Assembly (NCBI GenBank): GCA_046704385.1
Contig: JBJKSB010000036.1
Location: forward strand, 1-64,000
DNA: 64,000 bases
Direction of reading: 5' to 3'
DNA from: GH45 sp046704385
Lineage (GTDB): Bacteria > Bacteroidota > Bacteroidia > Bacteroidales > SZUA-534
Under the pieces are notes generated by a model. The model saw only the letters and a list, made by a program, of their open reading frames with translations, was not told the DNA's origin and made no database searches. Both the position numbers and the translations under genes were made by a program. Of the stretch, positions 52,911-61,245 are shown in pieces. Within the stretch, counting starts at the first letter, position 1; every line of letters starts with the position of its first letter.

Positions 52911-53444
52911 TTCTTTTTTTTTGCACTCGCGAATCAGCTTTGCAAGTATTATGCCAACCTGTTCATCTTTAAAAACGACAAAACCAGGTGAGGGTTACAA
53001 TTTTTTTACAGATTAAAAAACTTGTTTTTACCATCTTGCTTCAATTATCTAACAAACATTACGTTTGTAAGGTTCAAATTAGTATTTGGATAGGCACAAA
53101 AATTGATAAGGGAGCTAATATATTGTATAAAAGGATAATATGGGGCAATAAAATCTCGAACTTTAAAAATATCCGGTATGTATTATTTTTTCCATGTAAC
53201 TTGAGTCATATCAAACCTATACATTCGCTCTTCCTAAGCCTAATCGGGGCGCGACTCAAACCTTAATTCCGCAAGTCATCGGATGATTTATTGATTTATA
53301 AGTAATTCGTTCAACTTTTTTTTTGGTGCTTTTATTTTAGCAGTCCGATGACTATCAACCGATTGTGGAAGAGATCTGCGGATTTTAGGTCAAAGGCGCA
53401 CTCCGATGAGCATCTGTATTTTATACTTGAATTGGTACCATGAC
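52911..53444. other. 534-nt gap without a credible gene
   Basis: A plus-strand frame at 52988-53266 shows no family resemblance and unlikely composition. The one clear structure is a perfect 10-bp inverted repeat, AGTCATCGGA (53274-53283) and TCCGATGACT (53344-53353), separated by 60 nt. TCCGATGA occurs once more at 53402-53409. Presumably decayed or non-coding DNA. Confidence 0.4.
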
Positions 53445-54362
53445 CTACAACCATCTGTCGTCAAGAATTTCGCCTTTTGTGCTTACTGTCATAATTTTCA
53501 AGGGAACTTTCCTCGCAGCCCTTTGTAGTGCTAATTGAATTAACTGGACCAGCCCTCCGCAACACGGTACTTCCATTATCATGACGGTAATGGTATTTAC
53601 ATGTGCACCATCAATTAAATGTACCAGTTTCTCAATGTATACTTCTTTATTGCTGTCAAGTTTGGGACAGGCAATAGCTAATTTTTTATTTTTCAAATAC
53701 TTACTGTGAAAATCACCAATTGCATAAGCCACACAATCAGCACTTAATAACAAATCGCACGATTCGAAAAAAGGTGCCATAGGATTTATTAAATGCATTT
53801 GTACCGGCCAATGACTTAATTGTGAGGAGATATGAATTTCGTTGCTATCTATTGATTCAGGGTCAAATGACTTTTCTGCCGATCCGGGACAACCACAGGC
53901 AAGATTTTCCGGTTGTTGCGCCACTACCAGATTTTTCAGTTTATAATTAGATTGAGCGAGCACTTTTTGGTCATGTTGTTTGGTTTCATCAATAAGTTCA
54001 TTCACATTAAAATCAATGTCCGAAGCATTTTCTTTAAGGTAATCATAAGCCTGGTGCAGATAATTACGTTGTTGATGTTCTTTTAAATGTTTTAAATGGG
54101 CCGATATTACATTTCTGCCGCCGGCTTTTAACATTTGCTGAATAGTCAATATTTCGTCGTAAGCCTCAGCCTCACGCTCTTCAATACTAATGGCACCAAG
54201 AGGACAATGGCCAATACAGGCACCCAGTCCGTCACACATTAATTCACTTACCAGGGTAGCTTTATCATCAATCATTTGCAACGCTCCTTCGTGACAGTTA
54301 GGTATACAGCCTCCACATCCATTACACAAATCACGGTCGATTACAACTATTTCTCTTTTCAT
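53445..54362 (-). CDS. 4Fe-4S ferredoxin-type protein with C-terminal Cys-rich domain
   Basis: Cytoplasmic iron-sulfur protein of 305 aa. First cluster site CNGCGGCIPNC (Cys13, 16, 19, 23) is a complete CxxCxxCxxxC. The second, CDGLGACIGHCP (Cys43, 49, 53), has Leu where the second Cys would be expected. The C-terminal half has ACGCPGS (about 154-160), several single cysteines (ESCDLLLSADC, IACPKL) and CCGG (about 272-275), so a further cluster or metal site is likely. It is divergent from a Crp/Fnr regulator; the pairing resembles HcpR with its FrdX-like ferredoxin partner in nitrosative or anaerobic stress (from memory, unverified). Confidence 0.85.
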   Translation of the reverse strand: MKREIVVIDRDLCNGCGGCIPNCHEGALQMIDDKATLVSELMCDGLGACIGHCPLGAISIEEREAEAYDEILTIQQMLKAGGRNVISAHLKHLKEHQQRNYLHQAYDYLKENASDIDFNVNELIDETKQHDQKVLAQSNYKLKNLVVAQQPENLACGCPGSAEKSFDPESIDSNEIHISSQLSHWPVQMHLINPMAPFFESCDLLLSADCVAYAIGDFHSKYLKNKKLAIACPKLDSNKEVYIEKLVHLIDGAHVNTITVMIMEVPCCGGLVQLIQLALQRAARKVPLKIMTVSTKGEILDDRWL

Positions 54363-54560
54363 CTTAATAATTAGTTAATTAGTTTATGTGCTAATGTGCT
54401 CATTTCTTATTACTTATTACTCTTCTATTATCTAATTCTAACAGTTTTCAATTTTAAATCTTATTTCTTGATACTTGTTACTTAAATAGTAAACCATACT
54501 TTTCAACCCACAACATCAAGTAATTTGAATCAAATTTAAGACCTGTTTGTGTTTTATTTT

Positions 54561-54574
54561 GTAACATATGTTAC
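54561..54574. promoter_or_regulatory. Perfect GTAAC-N4-GTTAC palindrome, candidate Crp/Fnr operator
   Basis: GTAACATATGTTAC is a perfect 14-bp palindrome in the divergent region, 66 nt upstream of the Crp/Fnr start codon and 199 nt upstream of the 4Fe-4S gene. GTAAC/GTTAC half-sites are typical of Crp/Fnr-family operators of the HcpR type in Bacteroidota (family knowledge from memory). A second GTTAC half-site lies near 54477. Confidence 0.55.
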
Positions 54575-54639
54575 TTTGAAGGATTTTTTTTAATTTCGGT
54601 GTTTATTTTTTTAAGCTTCAATATTTAATCTTCATAAAA

Positions 54640-55308
54640 TTGATTTACGCTAAACTATCAAACTGCCCGTTATTTAAAGGTCTGGTGTCAGATGATATCA
54701 AAAATATGTTTAGCAATGTACCTTTTCAGATAAAAAACTTTCCGGTGAATACACTCATTGCCTCACGCGATGAGGAATGCCAAAACCTGATAATAATATT
54801 AAATGGAAGTGTCAGGGGTGAGATGCTTGATTATTCAGGTAAAATATTAAAAGTTGAAGATATTTTCGCTCCCCGTCCGGTTGCTGCTGCATTTTTATTC
54901 GGCAACAATAACCGATATCCGGTTGATGTAATTTCAAATGCCGATGTGTCTGTATTAATATTATCTAAAGAATCCGTTTTACAGCTTTTTCAGAGAAGTA
55001 ATGTTTTCCTGAAGAATTACCTCAATTCCATTTCAAACCGGGCTCAGTTTTTAAGTCGGCGTATATGGTTTTTATCCTTTAAAACCATTAAAGGTAAATT
55101 ATCACAATACATGCTAAACCTGGTAAAAGAGGATCAAATGAGAATTGAATTACCCTTAACCCAAAAGGAACTGGCTGAGTTTTTCGGAGTGGCACGACCT
55201 TCACTGGCAAGAGCCCTGGGTGAACTTGAAAAGGAGGAAATAATAGAAGTAAACCGTCGTGTAATACAAATAAAAGACAAACAACGCTTAATAAATATTA
55301 TTGAATAA
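54640..55308 (+). CDS. Crp/Fnr family transcriptional regulator
   Basis: Regulator of 222 aa. A cNMP-binding-like beta-roll (about 8-120, LFKGLVSDDIKNMF, NLIIILNGSVRGEMLDYSGK) is joined by a long helix to a C-terminal winged HTH (about 150-215, LPLTQKELAEFFGVARPSLARA). The start is TTG 54640; no better start is available. No cysteine set for an FNR-type 4Fe-4S cluster is seen, and the ligand pocket lacks a clear cAMP motif; a heme or other ligand is possible, as in HcpR. It is divergent from the 4Fe-4S gene and 16 nt upstream of the C1 peptidase gene. Confidence 0.9.
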   Translation: MIYAKLSNCPLFKGLVSDDIKNMFSNVPFQIKNFPVNTLIASRDEECQNLIIILNGSVRGEMLDYSGKILKVEDIFAPRPVAAAFLFGNNNRYPVDVISNADVSVLILSKESVLQLFQRSNVFLKNYLNSISNRAQFLSRRIWFLSFKTIKGKLSQYMLNLVKEDQMRIELPLTQKELAEFFGVARPSLARALGELEKEEIIEVNRRVIQIKDKQRLINIIE

Positions 55309-55324
55309 TTAAACTACTACTTAA

Positions 55325-56521
55325 ATGAAAAAATTCTTAATACTTGGCATACTAGCCTTAATTTCGACTTTAACCTTTTCACAACCAAACCAAAACGAAA
55401 AAGACTCATCAGTATATCAATTCAAAAATGTAGTTGATTTGCCGGCAACTTCAGTTAAGGATCAGTATCGATCAGGTACATGCTGGGCTTTTTCAGGCTT
55501 GTCTTTTCTGGAATCAGAACTTTTACGTATGGGTAAAGGTGAATATGATTTAGCGGAAATGTGGCTGGTAAAAAAAGATTATCATGATCGTGCCATTGAT
55601 TATGTGCGGTGGCACGGCGCTAAAAATTTTGGGAGTGGAGCTGAATCGAACAATGTTATGGATCGCATTAAAGAATCGGGCATTTTACCCGAACAGGCCT
55701 TCCCCGGATTAGATTATGGCGAAAAAAAACATGTTCATTCTGAAATGGATCATGTTTTGGAAGCTTATATAAAAGCTGTAGTAGACAACAAGAATAAAAA
55801 ACTTTCCACAGCATGGTTAAAAGGTTTCGATGGAATTTTGGATGCCTACCTGGGAGCCGATCCTGAAAAGTTCGAATATAAAGGAAAAGAATATACTCCG
55901 TTGACTTTTCGCGATGAACTTCAGCTTAACCTTGATGATTATATTGAGATTACATCATACACTCACCATCCCTTTTATACCCAGTTTGTTATGGAAGTTC
56001 CCGATAACTGGTCGCTAGGTAAGGTTTATAATGTACCCTTAAATGAACTATTGCAGGTTGCTTATAATGCGCTGGATAAGGGCTACACCATTTTATGGGG
56101 AAGTGATGTTAGTGAAAAAGGCTTTTCGTTTAAAAACGGGCTTGCTATAATTCCTGATGAAAACCTGGCTGATATGACTGACAACGAAAGACAAAAATGG
56201 GAATCATTAACCGAAAAAGAACGAAAAAATAAAATGTATACTTTTAAGGATATTGTACCCGAGAAAACTATCACCCAGGAAATGCGCCAACAGGCTTTTG
56301 ATGATTATCAAACTACCGATGATCATGGAATGCATATTACCGGATATGCAACTGACCAAAACGGAAAGAAATATTTTAAAGTGAAAAATTCATGGGATAC
56401 CGACAATATTTTCCATGGATATTTTTATGCATCAGAACCTTTTTTCCTTTTTAAAACTATGTCAATAATGGTTCATAAAGATGCCATACCAAAGGATATT
56501 GCCAAAAAGTTGGGACTGTAG
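55325..56521 (+). CDS. C1 family cysteine peptidase (bleomycin hydrolase/PepC-like), exported
   Basis: Papain-fold aminopeptidase of 398 aa. A signal peptide (about 1-20, LTFSQ) makes it periplasmic or surface, unlike cytosolic bleomycin hydrolases. Oxyanion Gln47 and nucleophile Cys53 lie in VKDQYRSGTCWAFSGL, His334 in DDHGMHITGYA, and Asn355 in KVKNSWD, so the catalytic set is complete. Length is slightly below the usual 440-450. It starts 16 nt after the Crp/Fnr gene and may share its transcript. Role: peptide trimming for nutrition or turnover. Confidence 0.92.
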   Translation: MKKFLILGILALISTLTFSQPNQNEKDSSVYQFKNVVDLPATSVKDQYRSGTCWAFSGLSFLESELLRMGKGEYDLAEMWLVKKDYHDRAIDYVRWHGAKNFGSGAESNNVMDRIKESGILPEQAFPGLDYGEKKHVHSEMDHVLEAYIKAVVDNKNKKLSTAWLKGFDGILDAYLGADPEKFEYKGKEYTPLTFRDELQLNLDDYIEITSYTHHPFYTQFVMEVPDNWSLGKVYNVPLNELLQVAYNALDKGYTILWGSDVSEKGFSFKNGLAIIPDENLADMTDNERQKWESLTEKERKNKMYTFKDIVPEKTITQEMRQQAFDDYQTTDDHGMHITGYATDQNGKKYFKVKNSWDTDNIFHGYFYASEPFFLFKTMSIMVHKDAIPKDIAKKLGL

Positions 56522-56601
56522 GACATTCTACAATATACAGTCAGCTGTCATCAGTTGGCATTATGAGAGAGAAAGATTAAACCAGGATAAACTACATATA
56601 A

Positions 56602-57504
56602 ATGAAAAACGAACCCAAAATCCGAAATTACCCAATAATTGAAGGCTGGATTTCCATTGCAGCTAATACTTTGCTATTTGTGCTTAAATACTGGGCAGGT
56701 GTGGTAACCGGTTCTGTTGCCTTGATAGCCGATGCATGGCATACCCTTAGTGACTCTATCAGCTCGATAATTGTAGTAGTTGGAGCCAAAATCAGCAAAA
56801 AACCTGCCGACAGCGAACACCCCTTCGGGCATGGCCGTGCCGATCTTGTTAGCTCAGTTATTATTGGGGTTTTACTTTCGTTTATTGCCTTTGAATTTAT
56901 ATTGAAATCTATCGACCAGCTAAAAGGCGGCGAAAAGGTGGTCTTTGGAACAGTGGCTTTAGTTGTTACTATTGTTTCCATCCTGGTTAAGGAATTATTA
57001 GCCCAGTTTGCTTTTTGGGCATCCCGGCAAACCGATTCCATTATTCTGAAAGCCGATGGCTGGCACCACCGAACCGATGCTTTATCATCTATAATTGTTT
57101 TGATTGGTATTTTTTTAGGCAGGTTTTTCTGGTGGATTGACGGAGTGTTGGGTTTGGTTGTGGCTGCTATGATATTTTATGCTGCCTATGAAATTTTACG
57201 CGACTCAATCAACCGGCTTTTGGGAGAACTACCCAGCGACAAACTGATCCGGGAAATCAACAAAATTATTGATGATTTAAAACTCGATGTTTGTCCGCAC
57301 CATTTTCACATGCATAAATACGGAAGTCATATTGAAATGACCTTTCATATTTTGCTTCCTCCCAAAATTTCTCTGGAAGAAGCTCATAACCAGGCAAATC
57401 AGATTGAAACCATCATACGTGAGAGAATGAATATTGAAACCACCATACACATGGAACCCACTAATAAACCAGGCTTAAAGAAACATTTGGAACAACCCTG
57501 TTAA
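56602..57504 (+). CDS. Cation diffusion facilitator (CDF) family transporter
   Basis: Metal exporter of 300 aa with six transmembrane helices and a cytoplasmic C-terminal domain (about 205-300). Metal-site motifs are ADAWHTLSDSI (helix 2) and ADGWHHRTDALSS (helix 5), both with the His/Asp pairs expected for Zn(II)/Fe(II)/Mn(II) antiport. A His-rich stretch CPHHFHMHKYGSHIEM follows in the C-terminal domain. The gene is convergent with fabD, separated by an inverted-repeat element. The metal specificity (HxxxD versus DxxxD at the sites) points to zinc or a similar ion. Confidence 0.92.
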   Translation: MKNEPKIRNYPIIEGWISIAANTLLFVLKYWAGVVTGSVALIADAWHTLSDSISSIIVVVGAKISKKPADSEHPFGHGRADLVSSVIIGVLLSFIAFEFILKSIDQLKGGEKVVFGTVALVVTIVSILVKELLAQFAFWASRQTDSIILKADGWHHRTDALSSIIVLIGIFLGRFFWWIDGVLGLVVAAMIFYAAYEILRDSINRLLGELPSDKLIREINKIIDDLKLDVCPHHFHMHKYGSHIEMTFHILLPPKISLEEAHNQANQIETIIRERMNIETTIHMEPTNKPGLKKHLEQPC

Positions 57505-57506
57505 TA

Positions 57507-57666
57507 AAAAGGGGCTGTCTCAAAAGTATTAAAATGGATATAAAGCCATAAAACCACAAAGACACCAAGAAACACAAGGCGTTAAAAATTAATACCTTAC
57601 AAATTCGTGAATTTTAGTGCCTTTTGTCTTGGTGGTAAAAAAATTACTTTTGAGACAGCCCCTTTT
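57507..57666. repeat. MITE-like element with perfect 22-bp terminal inverted repeats; bidirectional terminator
   Basis: Arms 57507-57528 and 57645-57666 are exact reverse complements of 22 nt; the core is GGGGCTGTCTCAAAAG. The 116-nt interior is itself partly palindromic: CACCAAGAAACACAAGGC near 57563 mirrors GCCTTTTGTCTTGGTG near 57619. The element fills the gap between convergent genes (CDF transporter stop 57504, fabD stop 57686), beginning 2 nt after the first stop. The GGGGCTGTCTCAAAAG end resembles ends of IS1182-like elements (from memory), and no ORF is inside. No target-site duplication is visible. Confidence 0.75.
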
Positions 57667-57685
57667 CTATATTTTATACTTATTC

Positions 57686-58567
57686 TTAAGCTTCTGCACT
57701 TTCACAGGGAACGGCCCGTTCCACTTTCTTAATCATTCCCTGAAGGGCTTTTCCAGGACCTACTTCAGTAAATGAGTCTGCCCCATTAGCCAGCATATTT
57801 TTCACAGTTTGTGTCCACTTCACTGAGGCAGTAAGCTGTTTTTTCAGGTTCTCTTTAATTACAGCCGGATCGGTTTCCGCAGTTGCTGTTACATTCTGAT
57901 AAACCGGGCAGGCAGGTTTCGAAACTAAACATTCGTTAATTGCAGCTTCCAATTCAACCCTGGCAGGTTCCATTAAAGGTGAATGAAATGCGCCTCCAAC
58001 AGGTAATTTTAAAGCGCGTTTGGCACCTAATCCGGTTAGTTTTTCGCAAGCTTTATCAATTCCGGCAATCGATCCTGATATTACTAATTGTCCATCTGTA
58101 TTATAATTTGCAGGAACTACAACCTCATCTATTTCGGCACATACTTTTTCCACAACTTCATCGTCAAGGCCAATAATAGCAGCCATGGTTGATGGTTCAA
58201 CCTCACAGGCCTTTTGCATAGCCAAAGCCCGTTTACTTACTAAAACCAATCCATCTTCGAACGACAAAGCCCCGGCAGCTACCAATGCTGAAAATTCACC
58301 CAGCGAATGCCCTGCAACCATTTCGGGTTTAAATTTATCGCCCATTACTTTTGCCAGTATCACTGAATGCAGGAATATGGCCGGTTGAGTAACTTTGGTT
58401 TGTTTCAGGTCTTCATCAGTACCTTCAAACATCAGGTCGGTAATTCTAAAACCTAAAATCTCATTGGCTTTATCAAACATTTCTTTGGCCAATGCAGAAT
58501 TATCGTACAAGTCTTTACCCATTCCAACAAATTGGGCACCCTGTCCCGGAAAAACGTAAGCTTTCAT
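57686..58567 (-). CDS. fabD: Malonyl-CoA:ACP transacylase
   Basis: Fatty-acid synthesis enzyme of 293 aa that loads malonyl groups onto ACP. I take ATG 58567 (MKAYVFPGQGAQFVGMG); the longer frame would begin inside the promoter region. Family motifs: FPGQGAQ (6-12), QPAIFLHS, and GHSLGEFSALVAAGA with catalytic Ser88 (Gly86-His87-Ser88-Leu89-Gly90), then GAFHSPLMEPA with the catalytic His. A TACTTTTG -7-like box lies on the minus strand just upstream (58587-58594). It is convergent with the CDF gene and divergent from nothing nearby. Confidence 0.95.
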   Translation of the reverse strand: MKAYVFPGQGAQFVGMGKDLYDNSALAKEMFDKANEILGFRITDLMFEGTDEDLKQTKVTQPAIFLHSVILAKVMGDKFKPEMVAGHSLGEFSALVAAGALSFEDGLVLVSKRALAMQKACEVEPSTMAAIIGLDDEVVEKVCAEIDEVVVPANYNTDGQLVISGSIAGIDKACEKLTGLGAKRALKLPVGGAFHSPLMEPARVELEAAINECLVSKPACPVYQNVTATAETDPAVIKENLKKQLTASVKWTQTVKNMLANGADSFTEVGPGKALQGMIKKVERAVPCESAEA

Positions 58568-58648
58568 CTGTCTATAATTTTTAAATTTCGACGCAAAAGT
58601 AAGAAAATTAAACAAACCAGAATCTTATGCTATTAATTTTGCATTTAT

Positions 58649-60640
58649 TCACTCTCTATATAAAACGTAGGCAGAAATCGGGTCAAGTTTAAAGTTTCCT
58701 GAAACCTCAATTCCGTCATCTGTAAATCCCTTATCTAAATTTAATGCAACCTTCCAGGTCTGTTTCAGCGGAAAATTTATACTTTGTTTGTTGGCATTAA
58801 ACAATACTATTATCTGTCTCCAATTATCGCCATTGGCATTACCTGAAATCCGGTACCCAACTACGCCGGGTTCCAAATCCAAAAATTCCAGTCGCCTGGC
58901 TACCATTTCGCTATTTGGCATTTTAAAGGCCGGGTGTGCTTTTCGCAAAGCAATCAGACTTTCATAATAATTTACAACCTCAATGTTTTTATCTTTTAAC
59001 GACCAGTCGAGCCAGTTAACAGAATCAGGTGAATCAAAAGAATTTTCTACCTTGAGTTTGGTGCGAAGGAATTCCACCCCAGCATGCAAAAAAGGTACAC
59101 CCTGCGAAGTCAGCACAATGGTGTTCGCAAGTTTATCCATCCGGATTCGCTCTTCTCTTGAACTTTCGGGGGCAGATATTAACAGTTTGTCCCAAAGCGT
59201 ATTATTATCATGACATGACACATAATTGATGGTTTGCAGCGGCGATTTCGACCAGAAAGTATCAGTATAAATCACTTTTTTATAATCTATTTGCAGATGT
59301 TGCATCGCAGCTACAATACCAAATTTAATCGATTCTTCCATACCGGGTTCTCCACTTACAAAACCCTTATTTTCAAGATTATTCCACTCTCCCTTAATTC
59401 CATCACGCAATTCATCACTAAAAGCCGCAATTCCATATAATTTAGAAATATTTTGTTTTATTGCCCTTTTTTCAACCGGCAATGGGCTATCACCAGCAGT
59501 CCAGCCCTCGCCATAAATAAATATGGTAGAATCCATTGCATGCAATTCCTCCGAAATCAGGTTCATAGTATGGATATCATGCACGCCCATTAAATCAAAA
59601 CGGAATCCATCCAAATGGTATTCTTTTGCCCAATATTTTACCGATTCCAACATAAATTTACGCATCATGGGCCTCTCCGATGCTGTTTCATTTCCACAAC
59701 CTGAGGCATTACTCCATGACCCGTCTGCATTTTTTCGGAAATAATATCCCGGTACGGTTTGTTCAAAGCTCTGCTCATTAGGATTCCCTACGTGATTATA
59801 AACTACATCAAGTATTACCCTGATGCCATTCTTATGAAAAGCCTGAACCATTTCCTTAAACTCTTTTATTCGAACGTTGCCATTATAAGGATCGGTAGCA
59901 TATGAACCATCAGGCACATTGTAATTTTGAGGATCGTAACCCCAATTATACTGAGGTACATTTAATCGCGTTTCGTCAACGGAACGATAGTCGAATGAGG
60001 GCAAAAGATGAACATGCGTAACACCCATTTCTTTAATATGATCAATACCACTTGCCAGTCCTCCGGGAGTTTTTGTTCCTTCTTCAGTAAAAGCCAGAAA
60101 TTTGCCTTTATGCTGCATGCCCGAATTTTTGTTAATGGAAAAATCGCGGACATGCACTTCGTAAATAATAATATCACTTAACGATTTTAAAGCAGGTTTC
60201 AAATCCTTATCCCAATCTTGCGGATCGGTTTGCTTTAAATCAATCACCATTCCACGGTGCCCGTTTACTCCAACAGCTTTTGCATAAGGTCCGGGAACCT
60301 CATTATTCCATTGTCCGTTTAATTTAGTCTGAAAGGTATAAAATTTACTCAGCAGGTCATTTTTAACTTCAACTGCCCAAACTCCCAGATTTTGTTTTTT
60401 CAAAGAGTAATTCTCCAGAGGTTCTCCGCCTTCGCCTTTTTCATAAATTTTAAGACTAACCTCATTGGCCGTCGGAGCCCAAATTTTAAAAACGGTTCCT
60501 TCGGGTGAGTAGTTCACACCCAAATCGTTTCCGTCGTATACAGGATATGTAGATGGGTCGTTCGGGTCAAAATTGCTGCGGTTACAAGCTACAAAAAGTA
60601 GTACTAAAAACCCTCCAATTCCTAATAAAGCCTTGTCCAT
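58649..60640 (-). CDS. Type I pullulanase (GH13), lipoprotein
   Basis: Debranching enzyme of 663 aa cleaving alpha-1,6 branches in pullulan, glycogen or starch. The leader ends with lipobox FVAC (Cys19), so it is membrane-anchored. A CBM48 domain (about 40-130, GVNYSPEGTVFKIWAPTANE) precedes the GH13 barrel. The pullulanase-specific YNWGYDP lies at 231-237; catalytic residues are Asp349 in DGFRFDL (nucleophile), Glu378 in GEGW (acid/base) and Asp478 in NYVSCHDNN. The C-terminal beta-domain ends AYVLYRE. It is a stand-alone gene; the intergenic region on its 5' side also holds the winged-helix promoter. Confidence 0.95.
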   Translation of the reverse strand: MDKALLGIGGFLVLLFVACNRSNFDPNDPSTYPVYDGNDLGVNYSPEGTVFKIWAPTANEVSLKIYEKGEGGEPLENYSLKKQNLGVWAVEVKNDLLSKFYTFQTKLNGQWNNEVPGPYAKAVGVNGHRGMVIDLKQTDPQDWDKDLKPALKSLSDIIIYEVHVRDFSINKNSGMQHKGKFLAFTEEGTKTPGGLASGIDHIKEMGVTHVHLLPSFDYRSVDETRLNVPQYNWGYDPQNYNVPDGSYATDPYNGNVRIKEFKEMVQAFHKNGIRVILDVVYNHVGNPNEQSFEQTVPGYYFRKNADGSWSNASGCGNETASERPMMRKFMLESVKYWAKEYHLDGFRFDLMGVHDIHTMNLISEELHAMDSTIFIYGEGWTAGDSPLPVEKRAIKQNISKLYGIAAFSDELRDGIKGEWNNLENKGFVSGEPGMEESIKFGIVAAMQHLQIDYKKVIYTDTFWSKSPLQTINYVSCHDNNTLWDKLLISAPESSREERIRMDKLANTIVLTSQGVPFLHAGVEFLRTKLKVENSFDSPDSVNWLDWSLKDKNIEVVNYYESLIALRKAHPAFKMPNSEMVARRLEFLDLEPGVVGYRISGNANGDNWRQIIVLFNANKQSINFPLKQTWKVALNLDKGFTDDGIEVSGNFKLDPISAYVLYRE

Positions 60641-60964
60641 AATTAAAATTTTGGTTTAATAATAATTCTATAAAAAGATAAGAATATTTGGGGGGATTCG
60701 GAATAAAGATAGCAACTTTAGTTGAACTACAAAATTCCAAAACTATGCAAACGTAATAATGGGAATCAGAGTGTATTTGAAACCCTTTAAATAAAAGGAT
60801 CCAACAATTTTTACCAATTATCTGAACAGAAGCCAAACTACAATTTGAAAGAAAAAACAGTCAATTTGGAACATAATTAATACAGATGCCTTAAATTTGC
60901 TACATAATTAATTCATGAACACCCGTTCGAACCTAATATAATTACTAACTAAAAACTTATAAAT
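60641..60964. other. Divergent region between pullulanase and winged-helix genes
   Basis: No gene seen in 324 nt. A candidate promoter for the winged-helix gene is at 60865-60899. A promoter for the pullulanase gene is expected nearer 60660-60720 on the minus strand but I find no clear pair of boxes. Confidence 0.4.
60865..60899 (+). promoter_or_regulatory. Candidate Bacteroidota promoter for the winged-helix gene
   Basis: TTTG at 60865-60868 and TAAATTTG at 60892-60899, 23 nt apart, match the -33/-7 consensus TTTG and TAnnTTTG. The ATG lies 65 nt downstream. Confidence 0.5.
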
Positions 60965-61165
60965 ATGTTAACTGAAAAAACTGGCTTAGATGCAGGTAAA
61001 CTTTGGGAATTATTAAATACCCAGGGACCTCAGTCATTTAAAGATGCCAAGAAAAAATTAAAAATGACAAATCCTAACCTTTATATGGCTATGGGATGGC
61101 TAAACCGTGAAGGTAAAGTTTCTATTGCTGATGATGCAGAAATGGTTATGACTCTGGTAGGTTAA
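60965..61165 (+). CDS. Winged-helix domain protein (DUF2582-like)
   Basis: Small protein of 66 aa consisting of a single winged helix: GLDAGKLWELLNTQGPQSFK, DAKKKLKMTNPNLYMAMGWL, NREGKVSIADDAEMVMTLVG. The length and pattern match DUF2582 winged-helix proteins found in Bacteroidota and archaea. It has no sensor part; it could be a small DNA-binding protein or part of a larger complex. It has its own promoter and a strong terminator, so it is a single-gene unit and may be highly expressed. Confidence 0.85.
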   Translation: MLTEKTGLDAGKLWELLNTQGPQSFKDAKKKLKMTNPNLYMAMGWLNREGKVSIADDAEMVMTLVG

Positions 61166-61187
61166 AAGGTAGAATAAAAGTAAATAG

Positions 61188-61229
61188 AAAAAAGCGGTAA
61201 AATCCTCAAATCGATTTTACCGCTTTTTT
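61188..61229. terminator. Bidirectional terminator between winged-helix gene and folE
   Basis: AAAAAAGCGGTAAAATC (61188-61204) and GATTTTACCGCTTTTTT (61213-61229) form a perfect 17-bp stem with an 8-nt loop and T-runs in both directions. A second small palindrome, TAACCTGCAGGTTA (61232-61245), abuts the folE stop. Confidence 0.9.
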
Positions 61230-61245
61230 ATTAACCTGCAGGTTA

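Noticed and set aside
52988..53266. 92-codon plus-strand frame in the large gap
   Set aside because: Composition is unlike the neighbouring genes and no domain is recognisable. It lies in a gap with no matching promoter or terminator.
57940..58388. Plus-strand frames inside fabD
   Set aside because: They are antisense to a strongly supported gene and show no domain; they arise from the codon pattern of fabD.
60866..60878. 13-mer TTGGAACATAATT shared with 31929-31941, upstream of another glycan gene
   Set aside because: In 64 kb of AT-rich DNA many identical 13-mer pairs are expected by chance. Without more copies it is not evidence of a regulon.
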